Source: Phascolarctos cinereus
Lineage: Eukaryota; Chordata; Mammalia; Diprotodontia; Phascolarctidae
Length of the DNA: 64,000 nt
Direction of reading: 5' to 3'
NCBI RefSeq assembly: GCF_002099425.1
Contig: NW_018343982.1
Coordinates: 13,618,501-13,682,500, forward strand
The notes under the pieces were generated by a model that saw only the letters and a list, made by a program, of their open reading frames with translations, had not been told where the DNA came from and made no database searches. Below are positions 10,867-21,636 of this stretch, in pieces. The translations under genes were made by a program, and so were the position numbers. Every line of letters starts with the position of its first letter. Position 1 is the stretch's first letter.

Positions 10867-11879
10867 AAGCATGTTAAAGTGAAATCATTATTTCTTGTAG
10901 TAATAAAAGGCAAATGTTAAACTGTACATTGCATTCATTCATCATTAATATTTACTTTATTTTCGTTGTAATTTTTAGTGGGGAAACTTATTTTAAATTA
11001 AGGATTTGTTCTAGAACTATACCTGAACATTTATTGAATTTCCCAAATTATCTCCTGGCATTTTGCTAAGATGATGATTTTGGAAATCACCATTTATCAT
11101 CATGGATTGGTGATCATTATTCATTTAAACAATGCCACTATCTTTATTTTTTACTGCCTTGTCCAGACTTAATGAAAACAGTTGTAATATCTATACTTTC
11201 TAGGTTTATATCATTAGCATAAAGGGAAGGTGAGCATTTTTTCTGTTGTTTTTGCTGATTTTACCACTTTGTCACCATTCCACCTGACTTCTTAGAGAAG
11301 ATGATATTTAAAGAGATGAAATCATGACTGATATGAAATTACCTAGTGTTGAGGAATACGTTAGACAATAATGGAAGAGATTTAGTAGAAGAGGAAAAAA
11401 AGGCCAAGAAAAGTTTAATTTGAGTTCAGTGGAAAGAAATAGAAAAATGGGCAGATTATCTATAGGAGTGACACTGATGAGGAAGTATGCATTACCTAGA
11501 GATTTATGAGCAGTTGGAGGAAATAAGAAGTTAATAAGGACATATTTGATGATGATCCTAGTGGGTGAGTGTCAGGGAGCACCATTTTCAAGTATATTGA
11601 TGAGAGGTTAAATTCTACACACATACACACACACACACACACGTAGCAATGCGCATACCCATCATTTGCTTCGACTACTCATTTTCACATAAAGCATTAA
11701 GTTCCAGCTATCAAGAGTTAAGCAATGTCCAAATAATGCCAATGCAAATAATTTGTTGATAGAATATTTCATTTTTCATGCTTGCACTAATTAACAAGTG
11801 AGTAAACTAAACAATTTAATTTATCAATACATGAAGAAAAATGTTTTGCATGACTCTATTGTGCTATATCTGAATTATG

Positions 11880-12190
11880 GCTGTCCTCCATGCCTGGAAT
11901 GTTTGCCCTCTGCATGTCTGATTCCTAGCTTTCCCAGTTTTTTTTTTAAGACTTAACTCAAAGCCCATTTCCTATGAGAAGCTTTTCCCAGTTCCTCTTA
12001 CCCCTACACATCCCTAGATTTTTCCTTTGAAGATAATAATCCATTTACACACTATATATGTTATATATACATAGCTATTTGAATGTGGTTTCCCGCATTT
12101 GAAAGTGAACCCCTTTGAAGTCAGGGATTATGTTTTCACCTTTCTTTGCATCTGCATCAAATAGCACAGTTCCTTCATATATACATATAT
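11880..12190. repeat. L2-type LINE 3' fragment, shared
   Basis: GGCTGTCCTCCATGCCTGGA, TTTCCTATGAGAAGCTTTTC and GAAGTCAGGGATTATGTTT are the L2 3'-end blocks. The partner at about 41550-41840 shows insertion before the duplication. Confidence 0.65.
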
Positions 12191-12647
12191 ATGTATTACA
12201 TATATATATATTTTGCACGTGTAAAGGTTCAGAGTACTTGAAACGGGGCAGGCTACTTGCAAATGGAAGTTTACTACCTGTACATAGGCACAAAGAAGAC
12301 CAAGCCAAGTACAGAAAATTTTTAAAAAATGAACATAAGTTTTAAAAACACAGTTTTTAATCAAAAATCAATTTGTTAAGATAATTTCTATTTTGAACTC
12401 AAAGAAGTATTAATGCATTATAATTATTTTAAGTTATTTTTAACCATATTTTAAAAATTAGCCTAAATTGTTTTGCACTCTATTTTTGAACTTTATGAAA
12501 TGTTTTTGTTAAAAACACAAATAAACCATAACTTCATGGCTTAAAAAACTTCATTTCAAACTTTTCTCTGGAATTAGGGCAGATTCCATTTCCTAACATA
12601 TATATATATATAAAAAGGTCAACCCTTCTTAAGTAAAGTACTGGTAT

Positions 12648-12806
12648 GGGGCAGCTAGATGGCATAGTGCATAGAACACTGGCCCTGAAGTCAGGAGGAC
12701 CAGAGTTCAAATCCGGCCTCAGAGTAAATACTTGACATTTACTTGCTGTGTGACCCTGGGCAAGTTACTTAACCCCAATTGCCTAAAAATAAAAATAAAA
12801 AAGAAG
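12648..12806 (+). mobile_element. Marsupial tRNA-derived SINE (copy-1-specific)
   Basis: Head GGGGCAGCTAGATGGCATAG, B-box-like CAGAGTTCAAATCCGGCCTC and GTGTGACCCTGGGCAAGTTA, ending in an A-rich tail. Target-site duplication GTACTGGTAT (12638-12647) and GCACTGGTAT (12808-12817). The homologous position in copy 2 (about 42338-42347) is an empty site, so it inserted after the tandem duplication. Confidence 0.92.
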
Positions 12807-12837
12807 AGCACTGGTATTACATCAATAAAGGGTAGGG

Positions 12838-14188
12838 CAAAGACAGATTGAAAATTAATTGGAAACTAAATAATCTAATCCTAACAAAATGTGGGCACAA
12901 TAACAGATCATAGAAATAATTGATAATCTCATCTAAGAGAATGAGAATAATGAAACAACATGCCAAACTAATGGGATACAACCAAAGCAATACTTAAGGG
13001 AAAATGTATTTCTCTAAATTCATACATCAATAAAATAGACAAAAAGCAGATGCAACAACCAAAAAAAAACTAGAAAAAGAACAAATTAAAAAGCACCAAT
13101 TAAGCATCAAATTGGAAATCCTGAAAACCAAAGATGAGATTAATAAAATTGAAAATAAGAAAACTATTGAGCTAATAAATAAGAGTTTATTTTATGAAAA
13201 AAAAACAACCCAAGAATGTAGATCGACCACTGGTAAATTTGATTTTAAAAAAAGAAGGAAGAAAATGATATTTCCAGCACAAAAATGAAAAGAGCAAATT
13301 CACCACCAATGAAGAAGAAATTAAAGCAATCATTAGGTAATATTTTTGTAATTTTATGCCATTAAATCTGACAAAGTTAAATTGATGAATATTTATGAAA
13401 ATGTAAATCACACAATAACAGAAAAGAAAATAGAATACTTAAATTACTCTATCTTAGAAAAAGAAATAAAATGAGCCGTCAATGAACAGCCAAAGAAAAA
13501 AATCCCTAGTGTCAGATGGGTTCAAAAGTGAATTCTATGAAATATTTAAAGAGCAACTAATTCCAGTATTATATAAACTATTTAGAAAAGCAAAGAAGGA
13601 GTCCTACCAAATTCTTTTTATGACAGAAATATGGTATACATGCCTAAACCAGGAAAAGGTAAAACAGAAAGAAAACTATAGACCAATTTCCCTAATGAAT
13701 ATTGATACAAAAATTTTAAATAAATACTAGGAAGGAGAGTACAGCAATATATTACCAGGATGATACACTATGACCAGGTAGGATTTCTACCAGGAATGTA
13801 AGTCTGGTTCCATCTTAGGAAAACTATCAGTGTAGTTGACCATATCAATAATAAAATCATCAGAAATTGTAAGATTATCTAAATGGTTTCTGAAAAAAAA
13901 ACCTTTTGATGAAATACAGCACTCATTCCTAATAAAAACAATAAAGAACAAGGAATAATTAGAGCTTTCCCTAAAATGATATATACTATCTATCTAAAAG
14001 CATTAGCAAGCATTATATGTAATGGGAATAAGCTAGAAGCCTTCCCATTTAGATGAAAGGTGAAGCAAGGATGCCCATTCTTATGATTATTATCAATAAT
14101 GTAATAGAGATTTTAGATTTAGCGACAAGAAAAGAAAAAGAAACAACTTCTAGAAAGACATCTAGCTTGTAAACCCCCAAGATATCTT
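12838..14188 (+). mobile_element. L1 LINE ORF2 fragment (endonuclease end to RT), shared insertion
   Basis: Encodes scattered L1 ORF2 blocks: NWKLNN, then SDGFKSEFYEIFKEQLIPVL and [17 protein letters not shown], with multiple breaks. The left junction matches the L1 at 42365 in copy 2, so this insertion predates the duplication. It stops before the FADD box, where other repeats follow. Confidence 0.85.
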
Positions 14189-14333
14189 TTTTTTTAAGGC
14201 AATTGGGGTTAAATGACTTGTCCAGGATCACGCAGCTAGTAAGTGTCAAGTGTTTGATGTGGCACCAGATTTGAACTCAGGTCCTCCTGACTTCAGGACC
14301 AGTGCTCTATCCACTGTGCCACCTAGCTGCCCC
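14188..14333 (-). mobile_element. Marsupial tRNA-derived SINE, minus strand
   Basis: Poly-T start, AAGGCAATTGGGGTTAAATG and end CACCTAGCTGCCCC are the reverse complement of the GGGGCAGCTAGGTGGC-headed SINE. Possible degraded target duplication AAGATATCT and AAGATACCT. Confidence 0.9.
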
Positions 14334-14369
14334 AATGCAAAGATACCTTACAAGATTTCCTTGTTCCTT

Positions 14370-14560
14370 GTTTCTTTGTGGACAAAAAGAGGGGAGAGGA
14401 GAGGGGAAGAGATTGGAGGGTAGGGAACAAGGGAGGGACAAGTGGAAGGCAGGGGAGAGGAAGGAGGAGGAGTGGAGATGGGTTGGGGGGGAGCTTAGGA
14501 GAGGGGAGAAGGAAGGAAAAAATGAAAGAAGGGAGGAAGGGAAAGAAGGGGCTGCATTGC
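14370..14560 (+). repeat. GA-rich low-complexity tract
   Basis: About 190 bases almost purely purine on the + strand. Any reading frame across it is a by-product of composition. Confidence 0.8.
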
Positions 14561-14589
14561 CTTACCGGGAATGGCCAGTTGGTTCCCCA

Positions 14590-15130
14590 GTAGGGCAGCT
14601 TGTATTACTCACAAGATGTCTGTCCTTCATTCTTGAAGAGGACCTTGACATCAGGAAGGTGAGGCTATGACTTGCAAGTGAATTGGATTCAAGTGAAGGA
14701 GGCCTGTGCAAAGTCACCAGCCTCACTTTCTCTTCTAGAGCCATCTGAACCCAGTTATAGGATATAGCTCAGGATGACTGGAGATGGCCCTAGATGCAGT
14801 AGGAGAACTTGACCTTTTGAAACTAAGGTCTTTCCCAGGTAATGCCTATTCAGTGATTATGGCTAGGTAAGAAAGGAGATGAACATTGGACTGTTTTTAC
14901 CTAGTTCAAAAAAAAATCAATTTGGGAGGGGAAGACACTCAGGGTTTCTGGCTAAAACAGAAACAGTTTGCTTTTTAATTTACTCTGAGCCTTCCAGGCC
15001 CAAACAATGACTGTGTGGGTCTTGGGCTGGGTCTCATTGTTGGCCAATCAATGAGAGCTAGAGTGATTTGGGTTGAAGGCATAGTCCCTAAGAAAGAAAT
15101 CTAGCCTGTAAATTCTACAATATCTTGGGA
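14590..15130. repeat. Unassigned marsupial dispersed repeat
   Basis: Blocks such as AAGTCACCAGCCTCACTTTC, AGGATGACTGGAGATGGCCC and TGCCTATTCAGTGATTATGG look like a multi-copy marsupial repeat that I recall but cannot classify. Absent from the equivalent part of copy 2, which holds the L1 nest. Confidence 0.45.
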
Positions 15131-15249
15131 GGTTTCAATGATCAAAAGTTCCATTCCTTTGGGAAGAGCACTCACAGGTAAGGATATTAAACCCTGCATG
15201 GACTGGGGGAGAAGAGGGAAAGGGGAAGGAGGGGATATAGTCTTATGTT

Positions 15250-15510
15250 ACAACTACAATTCTGACTGAATCTAAAGGCTTTTCCAACTCCCCTCAATGC
15301 TTGTGCCTTCCTTCTTTTGATTATCTCCAGTTTGTCCTGTATATATTTTGTCTGTATATAGTTGTTTAAATGTCATCTACCTCATTAGACAGTGGCCCTC
15401 TTGACAATACAAATCATATTGTCCTTTTTTGTATGTGTTCCCAATGCTTAACATCATGCCTGGCACATAGAACGTCCTTATAAATGCCCACTGACTGACT
15501 GACTTCATGT
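15250..15510. repeat. L2-type LINE 3' fragment
   Basis: TGTATATAGTTGTTTAAATG, CATTAGACAGTGGCCCTC, and TGCCTGGCACATAGAACG form the typical L2 3' end block order. Confidence 0.65.
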
Positions 15511-15553
15511 TTCATTGCACTTCCTATCTTCCTTTCTGCATAATTCATTAATG

Positions 15554-16610
15554 CAAATTGTTGGTAGCTCTATTTTATAGACATGAGTTTTCGACTCTTC
15601 TTATATCACCTCCTCCCCCTTTCCCCCCACCACTTCCCATGTCCATGTCCATTTTTGTATCTCTTCATGGGTTTCCCTCAGTTTCCTTGCTTGAGACAGA
15701 ATTTCCTTTCATGCGGTTGGCTGGATGATTGCTTTGCTATGTTTGAAGCAACCTCAGACTGTGGAAGTTGACAATGGGTATACCTCCTCCACCCCTTTTT
15801 AGTCCCCTTCACATTCTTATGACAGTTAATGTCCATCTGGCTAGATTGTGCATGAACGATGGAGAACTGAACTCAATTGGAATGAGGACAGGTGAGGCTA
15901 TCTGAAGGCTATAACAAATTTATACAGCACTTGGTATGCTACATTGACATTTTGATTATCCGGAGCCACAGATGGCAAGTGCCCTTCACTTTCCTTTGGT
16001 GATGCATGTCTGCCAGATCTCCCTGAAAGTTTGCACTTGTGTCAATATTGACTTGTCTGCAAATACACCTCCCCAAATGCTTGGCTTATTTTAAAAAACA
16101 AATATAAAAACCACCTCTCCCTTTGCCCAAATCTTTAGAGTCAGAGAGAAGTTGCAGGTGATGCAAAGATCATGTGAATTTTATCTAAATTAGTAGAATT
16201 TCTATGTAGGGCAGAATCTCTACTGATGGTGCCCTACAATTAGAATGGCTGAAAAGGTACACTAGTTAAAAGACACGGATTTCTTTAATTTGTAGAGTTA
16301 TAGGATTTAGAGCAAGAAAGAACTTTAGACATACTCTATTCTTACCTTCTTATTTTACAAATAAAATGATTGAATCCCAGAGAGGGAAGGTGACTTTCCC
16401 AAGATTACACAAGTAGTGGAGTTAGGATTTTAACCCAAGACTTTTGTTTCTGAGCCCAGTGTTCTTTTGACTACATCTCACTGTAGAATTGGTCATGCAG
16501 GTACCTTCCTGCATGTCCACGTACAGGGTCTGGTATCTAAAGATATTTTATGTGCAATGGAGCTTCCTAGTCTCTCTATTCCTCTCTCTATATATATTAG
16601 TATTTTTGAG
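15554..16610. other. Non-coding flank shared with window end (duplicated segment)
   Basis: Matches 62372-63500 block by block (for example ATCTTTGAAGCAA-type and TTGCACTTGTGTCAATATTG segments). It contains an old SINE at about 16300-16480 (partner 63115-63310) with TCCCAGAGAGGGAAGGTGAC. No gene is evident. Confidence 0.75.
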
Positions 16611-16614
16611 AGGG

Positions 16615-17715
16615 CATGATTATAAAAAGTTTGGATGATCCAAACTGAGGAATAATGGCTAACTTCTTGGATGATAGAATCTAAAAAGATCCAAGAAGAT
16701 TAGAACACTGGGCCAAATATAATAAGATGAAATTTAATGAGTATAAATGTAAAGTCTTGGATATGGGTTCAAGTAGTCAATCTTACAAGTATGAGATTTG
16801 TCAAGATAGCAGTTTACCTGAAAAAAAAGAAAGATCTGGGAGCTCTCATGAGTAGCAAGGATGATATGTCAATAGTGTGATAAGGCAGGCAAAAAGGTTG
16901 ATGCAGTCTTAGGGTGGCTTAAGAATAGCATGGTTTCTAGTTCCAGGGAGATGTGCTGCTATGTAACCTACATCTTATACTTATAAATTTGATTGCTTGA
17001 ACCATGTCTGAGACTTTACATTTATACTCATTAAATTTCATCTTATTATATCTGACCCAGTCTTCTAACCTGAGATCTTTTTGGATTTTTATCAAAATCA
17101 GCTATTCTTTCTTGGTTTAGAATTCATTTTCTAGTTCTAGGACAGTGATTGTCCCATTGTACTCTGCTCTGGGCAGACTAAATCTGTTATACTTGGTTTA
17201 GTTCTTTGCACCACAGTATATTTTATTTTTCTCTTTTAAAAGTTATATCAATACCTCTAGTTTTTATATCACAGACATTTTGATATATCTCCTCTCTCAC
17301 CTCAGTGATCCTTCCCTTGCAAAAGAAAGAAAGAAAGAAAGAAAGAAGGAAGGAAAAAAAAGAAAAAGATGGGGTTAATGAATGACACAGCCATCATTTT
17401 TCAAATACATGCAATATTTTGCACCTTGCCCTACAGAAATCAAAATCAGGAAGATGCAATTTCCTAATCTTCTGACAAAAGCCAGGATTGGTCATTATAT
17501 TAAGTATCCAATATTCAGCCTCATCTTATTGTTTATTTAACATACGTTGTTGTAGTCATTGTAGTGTCACATTTTGGGATGGGCACTTAGGAGAGCAACA
17601 AGATGGTGAAGGGTCAGATGAGCATTCCACATGGAAATACCTTTGAGGAACTGAGAATGTCTGAAGCTGGTGAATAGAAGACTTAGGGACAATAGGATAC
17701 CTATTTTCAAGTATT
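16615..17715 (+). mobile_element. CR1/L3-clade LINE relic (C-terminal RT region)
   Basis: The 16720-16790 stretch reads KCKVLDMGSSSQSYKYEI, the KCKVLHLG block of CR1-type reverse transcriptases, followed by DLG-type and QQC.AAKKA-type remnants. GTCCCATTGTACTCTGCTCT and a late GAAGACTTAGGGACAATAGG block continue the element. Heavily decayed and very old. The copy-2 partner starts at about 63505 and runs off the window. Confidence 0.75.
17317..17365 (+). repeat. GAAA microsatellite
   Basis: Runs of GAAA and GGAA units within the CR1 relic. Confidence 0.8.
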
Positions 17716-17716
17716 T

Positions 17717-19500
17717 TTTTTTCAGCCAAAGACAAGGTTTATTAGAACATCCATCATATTGGGCAGACTCTTAAGGAGTCTGAACATTAGTAAACTATTG
17801 GCTGGATTATAAGAATCTGAGCACCTTAATGGAGACAAGATGGGCCTTATACACATTAAGACTATGGGAGGGATATAGGAGTGGCCAAGCAGTCTATGAG
17901 GTAATAGAATTCCAGGGACCTGGAATACCAGGCCAAGGGAGAATGGATCCTACATAGGATTAAGGGTGGGAAGTGGCCTGGGACCGTAGGAAGGTCTGAA
18001 GTGAAAGGCCAGTTGATGGGATGATAGCCTGAGTGGAAAACCAGAGATTTGGCCACATGGAAAAATCCAGGATTTTTCCTTTTTGGGGTCTAGATTCCAT
18101 CCTTATCAGTTCCCCTCCATAAAATGGGACCCAAATTCTTTTGGGGTAAGGGGTGAAGGTCTAGGCTTCTGAAACTACTTCCTCCTGACAAGGGATGTAG
18201 AACTGTCCCTGCCTTGAGGGGGTCCCAAAGAGGAGGTTGACTGGAACTGAGCACAGGCTGCATCCAGGGAATGATGGGGAGACATTGGCTGTTTCCCAAA
18301 CCTGCTCTTTGCTACCAACTGTAGGTGAATGCCCTGTAGTCTGGAAGACAAATCTGATAGAAAAGACTGCAGGGCCCAGATATAAATCAGGCACTAGATT
18401 TAGTGCCCAAATATGAAAGGATAAAATATCCTTAGCCCTGTTTGGATTCAGATAATTCAATTTTCCAACCATGCAATATCAAATTCGCTTCATAGCCAGA
18501 CTCAGGAATAGCTAGGTGGGTGACATTCCTTTTCAAAAGAGTATAATGGGGAAACTGAGCCAGAAGGATCCCATCTTAGAAAGAGACTAAAATTGTCCTC
18601 TCAGCTTTTCCTGATGCTGACTTCCCACCAGTATCAGATTGTCTGAGTAGCTTCTGGCATTTCTCTCAGATGGTGGATTATTGATTATTGATGGATTATT
18701 ATGCTCCATCAGACAACTTAAAATAAAATTCTATGAGTTTTTACCTCAAACTGCAAGTTTCACTAATCACAGTTTAGGAAAAACTTTTCCAGGATTTACA
18801 TTTCCAATTTAAATTGTCCTGGTATAAAAAGCCAATTAGAGACAGTTAGAGATTATTTCTATATACTTGTAAATTCTCAGCAAGACAAAACCCAAACAAG
18901 CTTTTTAGCTAGTTTACACATTAAAACAATAACCAACAATGCCAAATTATTTTAGCAGTAACCAAATTATGAAAAGTTGCTTGACATAACCGATATAAAA
19001 AGTTCACCAATTTGAAACTTGAAACAAACCCATTACCAATCAAGTAACTTCAGTTTTCAGTTTTCTTAAATATATTTCCAAATTACTTTACACAGAGAAT
19101 CAACATCTCATCATTAACAGTTAAACTACAACTTTAAAAGAGCATTCTTACCCAAGTTTGGAGGCTAGCCTCTTTACCTTTAGCAAGATGTGCTGAACTT
19201 GGGTGATGCTTCTGGGCAAAGGCTGCCATAGGGCCCAAAGCCATTACCAGGGGGGCCCACACTGGAGCTGCTGCCCTTCTCCCCTCCTTCCTTTTGCAGG
19301 TTGGGGACGGTGAAATGGAAGGCGAGGGGTAATGGGTGAAACTCTCTTCTCCTATGAAAGGGGTTAACATACCCTCTTGACTCAAGGGAAGGTAGTGACC
19401 AGGGTTTATAAGGAGGAGCTTGAAAACTCCCTAATGATCAATCACATAACTTCCAGAATTTGCCAAGATATTTGCAAAAGGACATATTTAGGCTTTATAG
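17717..19500 (-). mobile_element. LTR-retrovirus-like fossil, minus strand (LTR part plus internal part)
   Basis: 17717-18110 is LTR-like on the minus strand: the reverse complement holds an AATAAACCTTGTCTTTGGCTG-like end and repeated TCTTTAAGAGTC-type blocks. It matches the solo LTR at 40252-40790. 18110-19500 matches the internal part of the + strand element at 46313-48560. Broken and short; no gag, pol or env could be recognised. Family not identified; age old to middle, inserted into a CR1 relic. Confidence 0.75.
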
Positions 19501-19850
19501 AAGCAAAAGCTTCCTAATGAGTTTTTAATTTTTTTAAAAAATTTTAGAATAAAACAAGCATTCCCATAACATAGTACAATAAAAGGTCATTGTACATGAA
19601 ACTCCAAATCTACTATGTATGACATGTTTTTCATTTCAAACATACAAAAAAATTATCATGCAAATTTTTTTTTCTTCCCTGCCTGCCCCTGCTCTAGACA
19701 TGGCTACCTTTACACATAAATAGGGGTATATATGTATGTATATATGGCTCTAATGGCTCCTTATTATCTCTAATATAAAACATAAATTCTTATGTATAGC
19801 ATTCACATATAAACTCTTCTATTTGGCATTCAAAACTCTTCACTGTGAGG
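19500..19850 (-). repeat. Unassigned dispersed repeat, probably LINE-derived
   Basis: TCCAAATCTACTATGTATGAC, ATTATCATGCAAATTTTTT and TAGACATGGCTACCTTTAC resemble a marsupial multi-copy repeat seen in reverse orientation. Class uncertain. 19850-20156 has L2-like traces (CTATCCCCCAAACCTGGAAT) only. Confidence 0.4.
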
Positions 19851-20156
19851 TGACCATTTAATTTTCTAGCATTTGACGTGTAAACATTATTATGCAAACA
19901 AATTTCCACAATATTATACATATGATGCACATAACTCCTCTTCCCAAACTTTAAGGTTCAGCCATGCTGACCTCTTACTATTTTTCATAGATAGCACTGC
20001 ATCTTTCATCTCCATGACTTTGCACTCTCTATCCCCCAAACCTGGAATGCAATCCCACCTTATACCTATTTTCCCATCTCTTCCTTTTAGAACAGCCCCC
20101 TGGGTGTCTGAGCAGTCTTTTAAGGATTGCACTGCTCTACTCCTGGTGTGAGGAAG

Positions 20157-20820
20157 GGGCTGGAAAAGGTGCCCTAAGAGCTGACTGCTTACCCAAACCT
20201 GGCCTTATTACCTTAGCATGTGGGGAATCCTAATCCGTAGTTGAAAAACAAAAAAATGTACAAAAATGTCTGTAAAGACAATTCTGCTAACCATCTGCAT
20301 GTGGAATGTGCACTTACTTACAGACAACACAAAATCCAGTAGACCTGAAAGACTAACACTTCCTGTTGCAAGAGAATTCAGCAAACATCACATCCAAATA
20401 GCAGCCCTGAGTGAAACAAGGCTAGCAAATGAAGGTCAACTTACCAAAGCCGGAGTTGGAGACACATTTGTTTCTAGACTGGCCACAGTGAAGGGGAGGG
20501 TCTTGAAGCTGGTGTAGGTTTTGCAATCAAAACTAACCCACTCAACAAGCTTGTATGCCTACCAAAATGGGCTCATCGTGCAACTCAACTACTCAGTGCT
20601 GATGGAGCCACATTGATTAGTGATAAGGACGTGATCCTAAAGAGGTGAGCTGAACACTTCCATAATGTCTTCAACAGACTACCATCAATCAATATTGGAG
20701 CCCTTGACGGTTTACCACAAGTTGAAGCCAATCCCTCCCTAGCGGAAGTTCCAACTGAAGATGTTGGAATGTGGGTAGGCTCTTTTTGCATGGCAAAGCG
20801 CCTGCAGCTGAGATTTACAA
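20157..20820 (+). mobile_element. RTE-clade LINE, internally deleted
   Basis: The first part encodes the start of an RTE apurinic endonuclease: MWNVHLLTDN, RPERLTLPVAREFSKHHIQI and AALSETRLANEGQL. After about 20500 it jumps to the linker/RT region: RAEHFHNVFNR-like and DGLPQVEANPSLAEVPTEDV, then GKAPAAEIYN, the RTE 'SSGKAPG.D.IPAEIYK' block with residues missing. Most of the endonuclease and nearly all RT are gone. Confidence 0.85.
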
Positions 20821-21279
20821 CGTGGGGGTTTATTGCTCATACAAAGTCTGACTGACTCCCAAATCTATAAATCAAACCCTAATTACAATGTCTCAAATCT
20901 ACTTTTACATATCAATTATTTGCTAGATACATTTACTCCTTAATGTCCCATAAGCATCTCAAAGTCATTATTTACAAAATGAAACTAGTAGGTTCCCTCC
21001 AAACTCATCCTTTATTGAGGAGAAAATACTAATTCCTCATTATTTTATCTGCAGGATTCAAAGCCCCCCACTATCTGCTTCCTACCTACCTCTCCAGGCT
21101 GATTTTGTATTACTTCCCTCCATGCAATCTATGTTTGTTGAATTTGAGCAACTAGTAATCACATTAACAAAGACTATTTTATACCTACCTATGTTCTTTC
21201 CCTGCCTATAATTAATATGGAAAATTTACCCACTATCTGGTTTTATCTATGATTAAAATTAGAAATACACACTTGGCAG

Positions 21280-21281
<2 letters not shown>

Positions 21282-21336
<55 letters not shown>
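21282..21336 (+). repeat. CT microsatellite in the lipase promoter
   Basis: About 27 CT units with one interruption, ending only about 70 bases upstream of the inferred transcription start of the intact lipase gene. Confidence 0.95.
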
Positions 21337-21339
21337 CAC

Positions 21340-21385
21340 TTTCCCATGGCAATACCAGCAGAAGATAAGACTTTGTTATAAAAGG
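21340..21385 (+). promoter_or_regulatory. Core promoter of the intact lipase: TATA box and candidate PTF1 half site
   Basis: TATAAAAGG at 21377-21385 lies about 50-60 bases upstream of a clean donor (ACG|GTGAGT at 21436/21437), fitting a short untranslated first exon. TTTCCCA at 21340-21346, about 65 bases upstream of the inferred start, matches the TC-box half of the acinar PTF1 site known from pancreatic enzyme genes. No CACCTG E-box sits at the usual one-to-two-turn spacing; the CT repeat occupies that place. Confidence 0.6.
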
Positions 21386-21404
21386 ACATTTACAGGCTAT
21401 TTGG

Positions 21405-21436
21405 AGTGGCGCATAGAGCTTGCCTGAACTTCCACG
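21405..21436 (+). other. Inferred untranslated exon 1 of the intact lipase
   Basis: Start placed about 28 bases after the TATA box; end at a consensus GTGAGT donor. Intron 1 (21437-21590) ends in TTTATTTAG just before the ATG. The family usually has a short non-coding first exon. Start position is inference. Confidence 0.5.
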
Positions 21437-21590
21437 GTGAGTGAGGGAAATCTATTCCACTGCTGTTTTATTATGTACATTATTCAAAATAAAATAGAAT
21501 ATTTGAAAAAAAAATCAAGTGAACATGAATCACCACAGTCTTTGTTGTGTTTCTCTACCAAGACTCAACTTTGTATTTGGCTTTATTTAG

Positions 21591-21636
21591 ATGCTGCTAA
21601 TTTGGACAATCTCTCTGCTATTGGGCACAGTGGCAG
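21591..21636 (+). CDS. PNLIP: Exon 2: start codon and signal peptide
   Basis: ATG directly follows the AG acceptor, as the first codon of a hydrophobic 16-residue signal very close to human MLPLWTLSLLLGAVAG. Ends in phase 1 before GTAAGA. Confidence 0.9.

Noticed and set aside
12648-12806. tRNA-like A and B boxes, here and at the other five SINEs
   Set aside because: They are heads of tRNA-derived SINEs with A tails and target duplications, not tRNA genes.
14302-14670. 122-codon open frame on the + strand, rich in Arg, Glu, Gly and Lys
   Set aside because: It crosses a SINE end and a pure GA low-complexity tract; composition alone keeps it open.
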